Positions 1 through 8,360 of a DNA stretch of 64,000 bases are shown here, in pieces (the first letter of the stretch is position 1; each line of letters begins with the position of its first letter). The translations under genes and the position numbers were made by a program. The notes below the pieces were generated by a model. It was not told the origin of the DNA and ran no database searches. It saw nothing but the letters and a program-made list of their open reading frames with translations. The DNA is from an uncultured Gammaproteobacteria bacterium (GTDB taxonomy: Bacteria > Pseudomonadota > Gammaproteobacteria > Pseudomonadales > UBA5518), in NCBI GenBank assembly GCA_903928015.1, contig CAIYPF010000030.1:1-64000 (forward strand). The letters run 5' to 3'.

Positions 1-1638
1 CTGGGAGAGACGATTCCTCCCGAGTACGGCCTGATGATCCGGGAGGAACTCGCGCTTGGCGGCGCGTTGGCCCCTACCGGACCGGTTGAAGGCGTGCGTG
101 CGCCAGAGGGTTTTTCCGCGCTCGTGATCGGCGCGGGGATATCGGGAATATGCGCTGCGATCAAGCTCGCGGAGGCCGGGATCTCCTGCACGCTGATCGA
201 GCGCAACCGGCGCTCGGGCGGTGTCTGGCTCGAGAACCGCTATCCCGGCGCCGCCTGCGATGTCCCGAGCCATCTCTACTCATTCTCCTTCGCGCCCTTT
301 GACTGGACGCGTTTTTTCGCCAGCGGCGGCGAAATCCATGAATACCTCGAAAAAGTAGCCACAGACTTCGGCGTTGTGCCCAGGATCCGCTTCGGCTGCG
401 AGGCAACCCAAGCGCGTTATCTCGAGAGCAGCGCCCAGTGGGAGATCGATGTCAGGCAGGAAGACGGCAGAACCGGGTCCCTGCGCGCCAACATCCTGAT
501 CAGCGCAGTGGGCGCATTCAACAAGCCCCGGTATCCCGACGTGCCCGGCATCGACAGTTTCGTCGGCGTCAGCGCGCATACGGCGCGTTGGCCCGCAGAG
601 GGAATTGACCTCAAAGGCAAGCGCGTGGTGGTGGTCGGCAACGGCGCGAGCGCGATGCAGGTCGTGCCCGCCATCGTCGACGAGGTTCAATCGCTAACCG
701 TCATCCAGCGCTCGCCCCAATGGGCAGCACCCTTCCCCCGCTTCAAGGTCGACGTGCCGGAGCCATTGCAATGGTTGCTGCGCGAGGTCCCGCTCTACCG
801 TTTGTGGTACCGGCTGCGTCTGAGCTGGGCGTTCAACGACAAGCAGTACGCCTCGCTCCAGAAAGACCCGTCATGGGAACACCCCGAACGCTCGATAAAT
901 GCGCTGAACGATTCCCACCGTCGCGCGCTTACGGATTACATCCGCCGCGAACTCGGTGACAGGCAGGATCTCCTGCCCCAGGTCCTGCCGGGCTACCCGC
1001 CCTTTGGCAAGCGGATGCTCATGGACAACGGCTGGTTCCGTACCATGGCCCGGGAGAACGTGAGTCTCGTGACGGCCGCCGTGACCGAGGTGCTTCCTGA
1101 TCGCGTGCGCACCAGCGCAGGCACGGAGCACGAGGCCGACGTGCTGATCTGGGCCACGGGATTCGACGTCCTGAACTTCCTCGTGCCGATGCGTGTCTTC
1201 GGTCTCGGCGCGCGCGAACTCCACGACGACTGGAAGGGCGATGACGCACGCGCTTATCTGGGCACCGTCGCACCCGGCTTCCCCAACTTCTTCTGCCTTT
1301 ACGGACCGAATACGCAGTTCGGTCACGGCGGCAGCCTGATCACCGTGATGGAACGCCAGATGCACTACGTGATGTCTGTGCTCGGGCAGATGTTCGAGAA
1401 GGGTATCGCGGCAGTGGAAGTGAGGCAGGACGTACACGACGCCTACAACGCCACGGTGGATCGCCTCCACGAGGGCATGGTCTGGACCCATCAAGGGATG
1501 GAAACCTACTACCGCAATTCGCGTGGGCGCGTGGTTGTGAACAATCCGTTCCGCATGGTCGATTTCTGGCGGATGGTGGAGCGCGCGGATCTGGAGCAAT
1601 ACATCTCCACACCCGCAGCGGCGATCGGAGACAACTGA
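1..1638 (+). CDS. Flavin-containing monooxygenase, Baeyer-Villiger type (5' end outside window)
   Basis: Predicted FAD/NADPH monooxygenase that would insert oxygen next to a ketone carbonyl to give an ester or lactone. Numbering from the ATG at 34, an FAD Rossmann motif GAGISG lies at residues 33-38, the Baeyer-Villiger fingerprint FxGxxxHxxxWP at 176-187, and the NADPH motif GNGASA at 202-207. The reading frame is open from base 1 with no stop (it reads LGETIPPEYGL before the ATG), so the gene probably begins upstream; family members often carry such an N-terminal extension. Its stop is one base from the next ATG, so it heads the catabolic operon. Substrate cannot be deduced from sequence. 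A simple N-hydroxylating FMO is the alternative but fits the fingerprint less well. Confidence 0.88.
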   Translation: MGETIPPEYGLMIREELALGGALAPTGPVEGVRAPEGFSALVIGAGISGICAAIKLAEAGISCTLIERNRRSGGVWLENRYPGAACDVPSHLYSFSFAPFDWTRFFASGGEIHEYLEKVATDFGVVPRIRFGCEATQARYLESSAQWEIDVRQEDGRTGSLRANILISAVGAFNKPRYPDVPGIDSFVGVSAHTARWPAEGIDLKGKRVVVVGNGASAMQVVPAIVDEVQSLTVIQRSPQWAAPFPRFKVDVPEPLQWLLREVPLYRLWYRLRLSWAFNDKQYASLQKDPSWEHPERSINALNDSHRRALTDYIRRELGDRQDLLPQVLPGYPPFGKRMLMDNGWFRTMARENVSLVTAAVTEVLPDRVRTSAGTEHEADVLIWATGFDVLNFLVPMRVFGLGARELHDDWKGDDARAYLGTVAPGFPNFFCLYGPNTQFGHGGSLITVMERQMHYVMSVLGQMFEKGIAAVEVRQDVHDAYNATVDRLHEGMVWTHQGMETYYRNSRGRVVVNNPFRMVDFWRMVERADLEQYISTPAAAIGDN

Positions 1639-1639
1639 G

Positions 1640-2404
1640 ATGGCACCCGAAGTCACAGTGGAACAACGCGGTGCCACACTGGTTGTGACCATCGATCGCC
1701 CTGCCCGCCGCAATGCCGTGAACCAGTCGGTGGCACTGGCTGTTGCCGCCGCGATGGATCGGCTTGATGCAGACACATCGCTTCGTGTGGGCATCATCAC
1801 TGGCAGCGGTGGATGTTTCTGCGCCGGCATGGACCTGATCGCCTTCCTTCAAGGCGAACGCCCGGAAATCCCGGGACGCGGCTTCGCCGGTGTAACGGAG
1901 ACGCCACCGCGCAAACCACTCATCGCTGCCGTGGAAGGCTTCGCGCTCGCGGGTGGCTGCGAACTCGCGCTGGCCTGCGACCTGATCGTTGCCGCCGAGA
2001 ACGCGAGTTTCGGGTTGCCGGAGGTCACGCGCGGACTGGTGGCGGGCTCCGGCGGCCTGGTACGACTTCCTCGCAGGATCCCGCCTGCCATTGCGCTGGA
2101 GTACGCGTTGACCGGCGAACGCATGGACGCAAGGACGGCACATGGCTGGGGCCTGGTGAATCGCGTCACGGCCCCGGGCGCAGCCCTCGATGGCGCGCTG
2201 GCTCTGGCGCAAAGCATCATCAAAAACGGACCTCTCGCCGTCGAGATGACGAAACGCATCGTCGTCGAATCGCCTTCATGGGCATCGGACGAGACATGGA
2301 GCAGGCAGGCGCCGCTGGTCGAATCCGTGGTCGCCAGCGACGATGCACGTGAAGGTGCCCGTGCCTTCGCCGAGAAGCGCGCGCCACGCTGGAGCGGAAC
2401 ATGA
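1640..2404 (+). CDS. Enoyl-CoA hydratase/isomerase family protein
   Basis: Crotonase-fold protein of 254 residues, the usual family length. It would hydrate a trans-2-enoyl-CoA or isomerise a related acyl-CoA in a beta-oxidation-like pathway in the cytoplasm. The oxyanion-hole segment GFALAGGCELA and the SFGLPEV segment are clear, and both catalytic glutamates of hydratases appear present (Glu108 and Glu128), which favours a hydratase over a one-glutamate isomerase. The ATG follows the monooxygenase stop by one base, and the 3' end overlaps the next ATG by four bases (ATGA), so translation is probably coupled across the three genes. The natural acyl-CoA substrate is unknown. Confidence 0.9.
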   Translation: MAPEVTVEQRGATLVVTIDRPARRNAVNQSVALAVAAAMDRLDADTSLRVGIITGSGGCFCAGMDLIAFLQGERPEIPGRGFAGVTETPPRKPLIAAVEGFALAGGCELALACDLIVAAENASFGLPEVTRGLVAGSGGLVRLPRRIPPAIALEYALTGERMDARTAHGWGLVNRVTAPGAALDGALALAQSIIKNGPLAVEMTKRIVVESPSWASDETWSRQAPLVESVVASDDAREGARAFAEKRAPRWSGT

Positions 2405-3249
2405 GCGCGAATGGTGTAAGCGTGATCGGCGGCGGCACCATGGGCACGGGCATCGCCTACGTGTTCTCGCAGGCGGGTGCAGAGGTGACCGTTGTGGAAC
2501 CGGATGCCGCCCGCGCCGTCGCAATGCAGGCATCGCTCGGGCGTGCTGTAGCCTCTGGCATATCTCGCGGCAAGCTCGACTCCGGGCGCGGCGCTGCACT
2601 CCTCGACCGCATCCGTCGCGTCAGCGCCATCGAGGAGATGCCGGCGGGGCTTGCGCTCGCCATCGAAACGGTCTCGGAGCGCTTCGAGCTCAAATGCGAT
2701 GTGCTGCGACGCATAGCCGCGCGCCATCCTGCGCTGATAGCCACCAACACGAGCGCACTCTCGATCGACCGGCTCGCGGTCGCGGTGAGCGATCCCGCAC
2801 GCTTTCTGGGTATGCATTTTTTCAACCCGGTCTGGTCGATTCGTCTGGTCGAGATCGTGCGCGGCGCGGCCACCTCCGCAGAGGCGTTGCAGCAAGCGCG
2901 TGATTTCGCCGCGCGGATAGGCAAGGAATCACTGGTGGTCCGCGACGTTCCGGGTTTCGCCACGAGCCGACTGGATCTTGCCGCCAGTCTGGAGGCGATG
3001 CGCATGCTCGAGAGTGGCGTGGCCAGCGCGGAAGACATCGATCGCGCGGCAACGCTGGCCTACCACCATCCGGTGGGCCCGCTTCGACTGAGCGACATCG
3101 TCGGACTCGATGTGCGTCTGGATATCGCGCGCACGCTGGAGCAGACCCACGGGTCACGCTTCGCGCCACCGGCCATCCTGATCGGGAAAGTGGCGCGCGG
3201 AGAACTGGGCCAGAAATCCGGACAGGGATTTTTCAGCTGGAACGATTGA
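2401..3249 (+). CDS. 3-hydroxyacyl-CoA dehydrogenase, NAD-dependent
   Basis: Single-function 3-hydroxyacyl-CoA dehydrogenase of 282 residues, like the HbdA/PaaH type, oxidising 3-hydroxyacyl-CoA to 3-ketoacyl-CoA. The NAD-binding loop GGGTMGTG is at the N-terminus. The segment LGMHFFNPV contains the catalytic His (His139), with the partner Glu about twelve residues later (Glu151). The C-terminal helical dimerisation domain ends in GQKSGQGFFSW, typical of the family. The start overlaps the hydratase stop in ATGA. It supplies the step after the hydratase; no thiolase is present in the window to complete the cycle. Confidence 0.92.
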   Translation: MSANGVSVIGGGTMGTGIAYVFSQAGAEVTVVEPDAARAVAMQASLGRAVASGISRGKLDSGRGAALLDRIRRVSAIEEMPAGLALAIETVSERFELKCDVLRRIAARHPALIATNTSALSIDRLAVAVSDPARFLGMHFFNPVWSIRLVEIVRGAATSAEALQQARDFAARIGKESLVVRDVPGFATSRLDLAASLEAMRMLESGVASAEDIDRAATLAYHHPVGPLRLSDIVGLDVRLDIARTLEQTHGSRFAPPAILIGKVARGELGQKSGQGFFSWND

Positions 3250-3295
3250 TCCCGCACGACGGGAAGCAAGACAACGGAGCAGAAAAGAAATCACG

Positions 3296-4474
3296 ATGAC
3301 AGCCGAACAGATGTTTTTTTCGGGCCTGGTAGACACCGCAGACCACCACCCTGACCTGCGCGCCAGCGTCAGCAAGCTGGCGGCAGGTTTCGGGCGTCGC
3401 TATTTCCAGGACGTGGTGGCCCGCGGAGAGCAGCCGGTCGCACTCTGGGAAGCTCTTGCGCAAGCGGGTTTCCTCGGAACGCTCATTCCTGAGGAATACG
3501 GCGGCAGTGGCGGCGGACTCGCGGAACTGAACATCATCATCGAGGAAACCGCTGCCCAGGGCTGTCCGCTGCTTGCACTGGTGATCCAGTCGATTGTTGC
3601 GCCCATCATCGCCACCCACGGCTCCGGGAAACTGAAATCCGAGTGGCTCCCGGGCCTCGCCAATGGCAGCCGCAAGATGGCCTTCGGCATCACGGAACCC
3701 GATGCGGGCTCCAACACGCACCGCATCACTACCACCGCCACCCGAACCGGCAGTGGCTGGGTGCTGAACGGCACCAAGTACTGGACCTCGAACATCGACC
3801 AGTCGGACGCTGTACTGGTGGTGGCGCGCGACGGCGAGCCCGATGCCCGCGGCCGCGCCCCCCTTTCGCTGTTCGTGGTGCCCACCAGCACGCCCGGGAT
3901 CACCATGCACCCTATCGAGGTGGCGCTGCGCTCGACAGAAAAGCAGTTCACGGTGTTCTACGACAACGTCGAGATCGGCGAAGACGCCATCATCGGCGCG
4001 CGTGGTGAGGGCCTGAAGCAGGTGTTCGCCGGACTGAATCCCGAGCGTGTCTGCGCCGCGGCAATCAACAACGGTATCGCGCGTTTCGCACTGGTCAAGG
4101 CATCACGCTTCGCCAATGACCGCACGGTCTGGAATACGCCTATCGGAGCCCACCAAGGTGTGGCCCATCCACTCGCCGAGGCCTACATCGGCGTGCAGAG
4201 CGCACGTCTTCTGACCTCACGCGCCGCGCAGATCAGCGACGATGGCGGTGACGCAGCCGAAGCAGCCAACATGGCGAAATTCCTTGCTGCCGAGACATCG
4301 CTCAAGGCGCTGGATCAGGCAATGCAGGTGCACGGCGGCAACGGGCTGGCGATAGAGTACGGACTTGCGGATTTGTGGTTCATCGCGCGCCTGCACCGTA
4401 CAGCGCCCGTCAGCCGCGAGATGATCCTCAACCACATCGCAATGCACAGCATGGGGTTGCCGCGCAGCTATTGA
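3296..4474 (+). CDS. Acyl-CoA dehydrogenase family protein
   Basis: FAD-dependent acyl-CoA dehydrogenase of 392 residues. The flavin-contact block FGITEPDAGSNT, a GTKYWTSN segment and the C-terminal block QVHGGNGLAIEYGLADLWF are recognisable; the Glu in IEYG sits where the catalytic base of the family is expected. It would desaturate an acyl-CoA and pass electrons to ETF. The ATG at 3296 lies 46 bases after the dehydrogenase stop, so it is very likely in the same transcript. Substrate chain or ring system cannot be told; the less canonical C-terminal block suggests a branched or cyclic acyl-CoA specialist rather than a straight-chain FadE (inference). Confidence 0.9.
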   Translation: MTAEQMFFSGLVDTADHHPDLRASVSKLAAGFGRRYFQDVVARGEQPVALWEALAQAGFLGTLIPEEYGGSGGGLAELNIIIEETAAQGCPLLALVIQSIVAPIIATHGSGKLKSEWLPGLANGSRKMAFGITEPDAGSNTHRITTTATRTGSGWVLNGTKYWTSNIDQSDAVLVVARDGEPDARGRAPLSLFVVPTSTPGITMHPIEVALRSTEKQFTVFYDNVEIGEDAIIGARGEGLKQVFAGLNPERVCAAAINNGIARFALVKASRFANDRTVWNTPIGAHQGVAHPLAEAYIGVQSARLLTSRAAQISDDGGDAAEAANMAKFLAAETSLKALDQAMQVHGGNGLAIEYGLADLWFIARLHRTAPVSREMILNHIAMHSMGLPRSY

Positions 4475-4510
4475 GCGCGGGGCTCGGAACACCTTCAGGC
4501 ACGGGGGCAC

Positions 4511-6034
4511 GTGATGGAATTCAGCCTTGCCGACCTCATCCGCGAGCACGCGGCACGGCAGCCTGATGCTCCCTGCCTGAGCTTCGACGGCGACACCATC
4601 AGCTTCGGCGAGGTGCATGCGCGCAGCTCGCGGATTGCCAATGCCCTTCGCTCGGGCGGATTGCGCGCGGGAGACCGCGTGGCCGTCATCGCGCGCAACT
4701 GCCCCGCCTTTTACGAACTGGCGCTGGGTTGCGCAAAGGCAGGCACGGTGCTGGTTGCGCTGAACTGGAGGCTGTCGGCGCGCGAAGTCCGGGGCATCCT
4801 GGAGGACGCCTCACCGGGCCTTGTGATCGCTGGCAACGAGCAACGAGCCCTGCTGCCCGAGTCCTGCCCTCCCCTGATCGAACTCGACACGGAATATGCG
4901 CCGTGGCGGGACGAAGCGAGCCCTGTGGACCCTCGACACAGTTGCAACGCCGACGAGACGGTCGCGATGCTGTACACCTCGGGGACCACCGGGCTGCCCA
5001 AGGGCGTGATGATCTCGCACCGAAACCTGCAGTTCAGCGCTCGTATGGCGCGCGATGTGTGGGGCTTCAGCGCACAGAGCGTGAATCTCGTGGGAATGCC
5101 GCTGTTCCACATCGGGGGGCTGGGCTACGGGATGATGGCGCTCAGCCAGGGCGGGCACACGGTGCTGCTGCAGGCCCCTGTCGCCGAGCCCATCCTCGAG
5201 GCCGTGCGCCGATACCGGGTCACTCACGCTTTCTTCGTACCCACGGTCATCCAGTCCCTGGTGAACGTGCCGGGCGTTGACGACATGAATCTCTCCAGTC
5301 TGGAACGCATGATCTATGGCGCCTCGCCGATCAGCGAGACGCTGCTCCTGCGTGCAATGGCAGTCTTCGGCTGCAGCTTCAGCCATGCCTACGGGCTCAC
5401 CGAAACCAGCGGCACCGTAGTGACGCTGGCGCCGGATGACCATGATCCGGGCGGAGCGCATGCAGGGCGCCTGAGTTCCTGCGGCAAACCTGTACCCTGG
5501 GTGGAGCTCGGTCTCTTTGACCCGCACACAGGAGAGCGCGTAGCGCAGGGCGACGTCGGCGAGATCCGCGTACGCTCCGGAATGGTGATGCGCGGCTATT
5601 GGAACAAGCCCGAAGCGACAGCGGACGCGGTGGATACCGAAGGCTGGCTGCATACGGGTGACGCCGCAAGCCAGGATGCCGATGGCTACATCTACATCCG
5701 CGACCGTTTCAAGGACATGATCGTGTCGGGGGCGGAAAACGTGTATCCCACCGAAGTGGAGAACGTGATCTACGAACACCCCGCTGTGGCCGAAACCGCC
5801 GTGATCGGCGTGCCTGACGAACGCTGGGGAGAGACCGTGAAGGCGGTCGTCGTCACCAGGCCCGGAACACATGTCGAACCTGCCGAACTGATCGCGTTCA
5901 CGCGCGCGCGCCTCGCGCATTACAAATGCCCCACCAGCGTCTCGTTCCTCGACGCCCTGCCGCGCAGCGCATCGGGCAAGATCCTGAAGCGCGAGCTGCG
6001 ACTGAAGGACTGGCGCGCGGAAAAAACCGGATGA
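4511..6034 (+). CDS. AMP-dependent acyl-CoA synthetase (fatty-acid/aryl-CoA ligase type)
   Basis: ANL-superfamily ligase of 507 residues that activates a carboxylic acid to its CoA ester with ATP. Visible motifs are the P-loop LYTSGTTGLPKGV (about residues 154-166), the adenylate motif YGLTETSG, the hinge region WLHTGDAASQDADGY with RDRFKDMIVSGAEN, and the C-terminal catalytic lysine in SASGKILKREL. GTG at 4511 is directly followed by ATG at 4514 and either could start translation. The stop overlaps the next gene in ATGA. Together with the preceding genes it would let the cell take an acid made by ring opening into CoA-dependent degradation. Confidence 0.92.
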   Translation: MMEFSLADLIREHAARQPDAPCLSFDGDTISFGEVHARSSRIANALRSGGLRAGDRVAVIARNCPAFYELALGCAKAGTVLVALNWRLSAREVRGILEDASPGLVIAGNEQRALLPESCPPLIELDTEYAPWRDEASPVDPRHSCNADETVAMLYTSGTTGLPKGVMISHRNLQFSARMARDVWGFSAQSVNLVGMPLFHIGGLGYGMMALSQGGHTVLLQAPVAEPILEAVRRYRVTHAFFVPTVIQSLVNVPGVDDMNLSSLERMIYGASPISETLLLRAMAVFGCSFSHAYGLTETSGTVVTLAPDDHDPGGAHAGRLSSCGKPVPWVELGLFDPHTGERVAQGDVGEIRVRSGMVMRGYWNKPEATADAVDTEGWLHTGDAASQDADGYIYIRDRFKDMIVSGAENVYPTEVENVIYEHPAVAETAVIGVPDERWGETVKAVVVTRPGTHVEPAELIAFTRARLAHYKCPTSVSFLDALPRSASGKILKRELRLKDWRAEKTG

Positions 6035-6864
6035 GCACCTGCATCGAAGGAATCCATCCGCTGGCACGACTGCTCCGCGGCTTCGCTGTCGAATTCCTCA
6101 CCTGCCACGACCCGGCGGCGGCAGAGCGGATCATGACGCCAGACTACCGGCTGCACATCGGCGGAGTGGTCTTTGACGGAAGAGACACCGAATACCTTCC
6201 CGCCACACGCGCGCAGCTCGAGCAATTCCCCGGGCTGTGCGTGACAGTGCACGACGTCATCCTCGGAGAGAACGCCTGCGCCATGCGTTTCACGGAGCAC
6301 GGCGCTTCGCTGCGTGACGGCGGCAGGCTGGCGAGCTGGCGCGGCATCACGATGTTCCGTACCGATGGAGAACGGCTGCAACGTGGATGGGCGGAAGAAG
6401 ACTACCTTGCTCGCAAACGCCAGCTCTCTGGCGGCAGTTTCGATGCAGTGGAGCCGCCACACCCGGCGCCCTGGGACCAGTTGCCCGCCGCAGCAGACGC
6501 AGGGGCGGAGGCTGTCGCCACCGCATGGATAAGCGGCACGAGAGCAGTGGCGGATCACCCACTGGAATCCAGACCCGACGCGCCGGAACCGCCAGCGTCG
6601 GTGCTGATCGATGCTTCGGATACGGTCGTGGACATGCTCTTCAGCGCAGGATCACGCGTGGCCTTCCACGCCACGCACCACGGTGTGTATCGGGGAGGAT
6701 TCCCCGACATACCCGCAGAACGTATCGGAACCCATGCCAGCCTGCGCATCGCCGGGATGCTCGATACCCGGGACGGAGAAGTGGTGGAGGCACGGATTTT
6801 CGCCGACAAACTCGGTCTGTACCGCGCGCTGCGGCAGCGCAGCATCTCAGCGACACACCCATGA
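6031..6864 (+). CDS. Tandem NTF2-like/SnoaL-like domain protein
   Basis: 277-residue protein that appears to hold two NTF2-like (SnoaL/polyketide-cyclase fold) units. The first, about residues 1-140, has the pattern of an N-terminal helix pair, PDYRLHIGGVVFDGRD and strand-rich sequence. The second, about 150-270, includes VAFHATHHGVYRGGFP followed by a long strand ending near EARIFADKLGLY. ATG at 6031 overlaps the synthetase TGA, so this start is strongly preferred. NTF2-like proteins act as small ketosteroid-isomerase-like enzymes, cyclases or binding proteins; none of these roles can be assigned here. Operon position suggests a part in the same degradative route. Confidence 0.7.
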   Translation: MSTCIEGIHPLARLLRGFAVEFLTCHDPAAAERIMTPDYRLHIGGVVFDGRDTEYLPATRAQLEQFPGLCVTVHDVILGENACAMRFTEHGASLRDGGRLASWRGITMFRTDGERLQRGWAEEDYLARKRQLSGGSFDAVEPPHPAPWDQLPAAADAGAEAVATAWISGTRAVADHPLESRPDAPEPPASVLIDASDTVVDMLFSAGSRVAFHATHHGVYRGGFPDIPAERIGTHASLRIAGMLDTRDGEVVEARIFADKLGLYRALRQRSISATHP

Positions 6865-6903
6865 GGCTTCTCCGGCGCGGAACTGCCCTGCTATCCTTCG
6901 CAA

Positions 6904-7662
6904 TTGGCCCAAGACAAGGCGCGATCTAGCGTGGAAAAAGATCCTACCAGTGGCATTGGCAAGCGCCGTGCAGCCGCAAAGCAGGATGGCGCGGCCGCCT
7001 ACCAGCAACGCCGCAAGGAAATCGCTATCGCAGCCGCGCGCGTCTTCAACCAGCGCGGCTTGCAAGGCACCACCATCAGCGCGGTCGCCGATGAGCTCAG
7101 CATCGATCGCGCCTCGCTCTATTACTACATCTCCTGCAAGGAGGAACTCTTCGACGAGGTCATCCGCGAAGCCTCGGAAGAGAACGTCGCCATCGCGCGG
7201 CGGATACAGGCAAGCAACGAGAGCCCGCGCGACAAACTCCGCGCGCTGATCTCCGGCCTCATGGAGAGCTACGGCAAGCACTACCCGCTGCTGTACATCT
7301 ACATTCGCGAGAACCTGAGCCACGTGGGCGCAAAACGCAGCAAGTGGGCTCGGCAGATGAAGAAGATCAACCGCGACTACGATGACGCAGTGATCTCCAT
7401 CATCGAAGAGGGCTACGCTGACGGGAGCTTCAGGAACCTCGGCTCGGCGAAGATCGTCGCCTACGGGATTCTCGGCATGATCAACTGGAGCAACCGCTGG
7501 TTCCGTCCGGCGGAGTACACCGAGACGGCACTGGAAGTCGGCCAGACCTACGCAGATCTGATCATCGGTGGGCTGGATTCGGGGAAGGCGGTAACGGCGC
7601 GCAAAGCCTCGGCCGCTGCAGCCAAAAGCAAGCCCGCCTCCCGCGGCAAGGCCAAGCCCTAG
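6904..7662 (+). CDS. TetR/AcrR family transcriptional regulator
   Basis: DNA-binding repressor candidate for the catabolic operon. The N-terminal TetR helix-turn-helix is clear: AARVFNQRGLQGTTISAVAD then LSIDRASLYYYISCKEELF. The C-terminal ligand domain is the acyl-CoA-regulator-like all-helical type, followed by a Lys/Ala-rich tail (about residues 225-252) that looks disordered. The start is uncertain: TTG at 6904 or GTG at 6931, neither with a convincing ribosome-binding site. It runs in the same direction as the upstream genes and ends tail-to-tail with the GST gene; both stop codons share the tetranucleotide CTAG at 7659-7662. Confidence 0.88.
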   Translation: MAQDKARSSVEKDPTSGIGKRRAAAKQDGAAAYQQRRKEIAIAAARVFNQRGLQGTTISAVADELSIDRASLYYYISCKEELFDEVIREASEENVAIARRIQASNESPRDKLRALISGLMESYGKHYPLLYIYIRENLSHVGAKRSKWARQMKKINRDYDDAVISIIEEGYADGSFRNLGSAKIVAYGILGMINWSNRWFRPAEYTETALEVGQTYADLIIGGLDSGKAVTARKASAAAAKSKPASRGKAKP

Positions 7663-8339
7663 GCTTTTCCGATCACCTGCGCGAAGTTGATCTCCACCAT
7701 CTCGCGGCGCGCGGCAAGGAAGGAAGGTCTCGCCTCGAGCCCTGCAACGTAGGCATCAAGGCACGGGTGCAGCCTGCGCCAGCCCTGCTCCAGTTTCAGC
7801 ACCGAACCCAGCACCGGAATCGCATCGATCAGGAAATCGAGGTGACCGAGCACGGACCCAACCTCGAGATCCGCGAGGCTGAGCGCCTCACCCACCGCAA
7901 ATGGCTGGCCGTCGATTTGCCTGCCTATCTCTGCAATGCCGCCGGAAATCTTGCGCGTGTGGCGAGCGATCCAGTTAGTGCTCTGGCACTGCTCGGGACG
8001 GGCCAGTTCGAAGTTGATGCGCACGATGGCGTCCATCACGCCCACCGCCAGCACACGGAAGAACGAGACTTTGAGCCGCTCCTCCGGAGAGACCGGCATC
8101 AGCGATGGTTGCGGAAATCTGTGCTCCAGCCACTCGAGGATGTAGGAGGACTCGTAGACCGTCTCACCCTCGGGCGTGACCAGGATCGGCAGTTGCTCCA
8201 GCGGGTTGAACGCAGGGACCGCGGTATCTGCGTGCCAGGGAATATCCCACTGCACCTCGAAGGGAATGCCCTTCTCGAGCATGGCGATCGCCACCTTGCG
8301 TCCGAAGGGGCTGGGGCGCGCGTTTATCAGTTTCATCAT
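7659..8339 (-). CDS. Glutathione S-transferase family protein
   Basis: 226-residue GST with an N-terminal thioredoxin-fold domain (RPSPFGRKVAIAMLEKGI, then NPLEQLPIL with the cis-proline and YESSYILEWLE that binds glutathione) and an all-helical C-terminal domain containing LSLADLEVGSVLGHLDF. The SPFGRK segment places a serine at the usual catalytic position, as in zeta/beta-like bacterial enzymes. It could conjugate or isomerise a reactive intermediate of the neighbouring pathway (inference). Two adjacent ATG codons give the start. It lies 21 bases downstream of the SDR gene start-to-stop order on the same strand, so the two are likely co-transcribed. Confidence 0.9.
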   Translation of the reverse strand: MMKLINARPSPFGRKVAIAMLEKGIPFEVQWDIPWHADTAVPAFNPLEQLPILVTPEGETVYESSYILEWLEHRFPQPSLMPVSPEERLKVSFFRVLAVGVMDAIVRINFELARPEQCQSTNWIARHTRKISGGIAEIGRQIDGQPFAVGEALSLADLEVGSVLGHLDFLIDAIPVLGSVLKLEQGWRRLHPCLDAYVAGLEARPSFLAARREMVEINFAQVIGKA

Positions 8340-8360
8340 GTCGAGGGCTCGCTGGAGTCG

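Noticed and set aside
871-1830. Long open frame on the minus strand opposite the first monooxygenase
   Set aside because: Shadow of a GC-rich gene: composition is His/Arg/Ala-rich, there are no family motifs and no ribosome-binding site, and the plus-strand frame is clearly coding.
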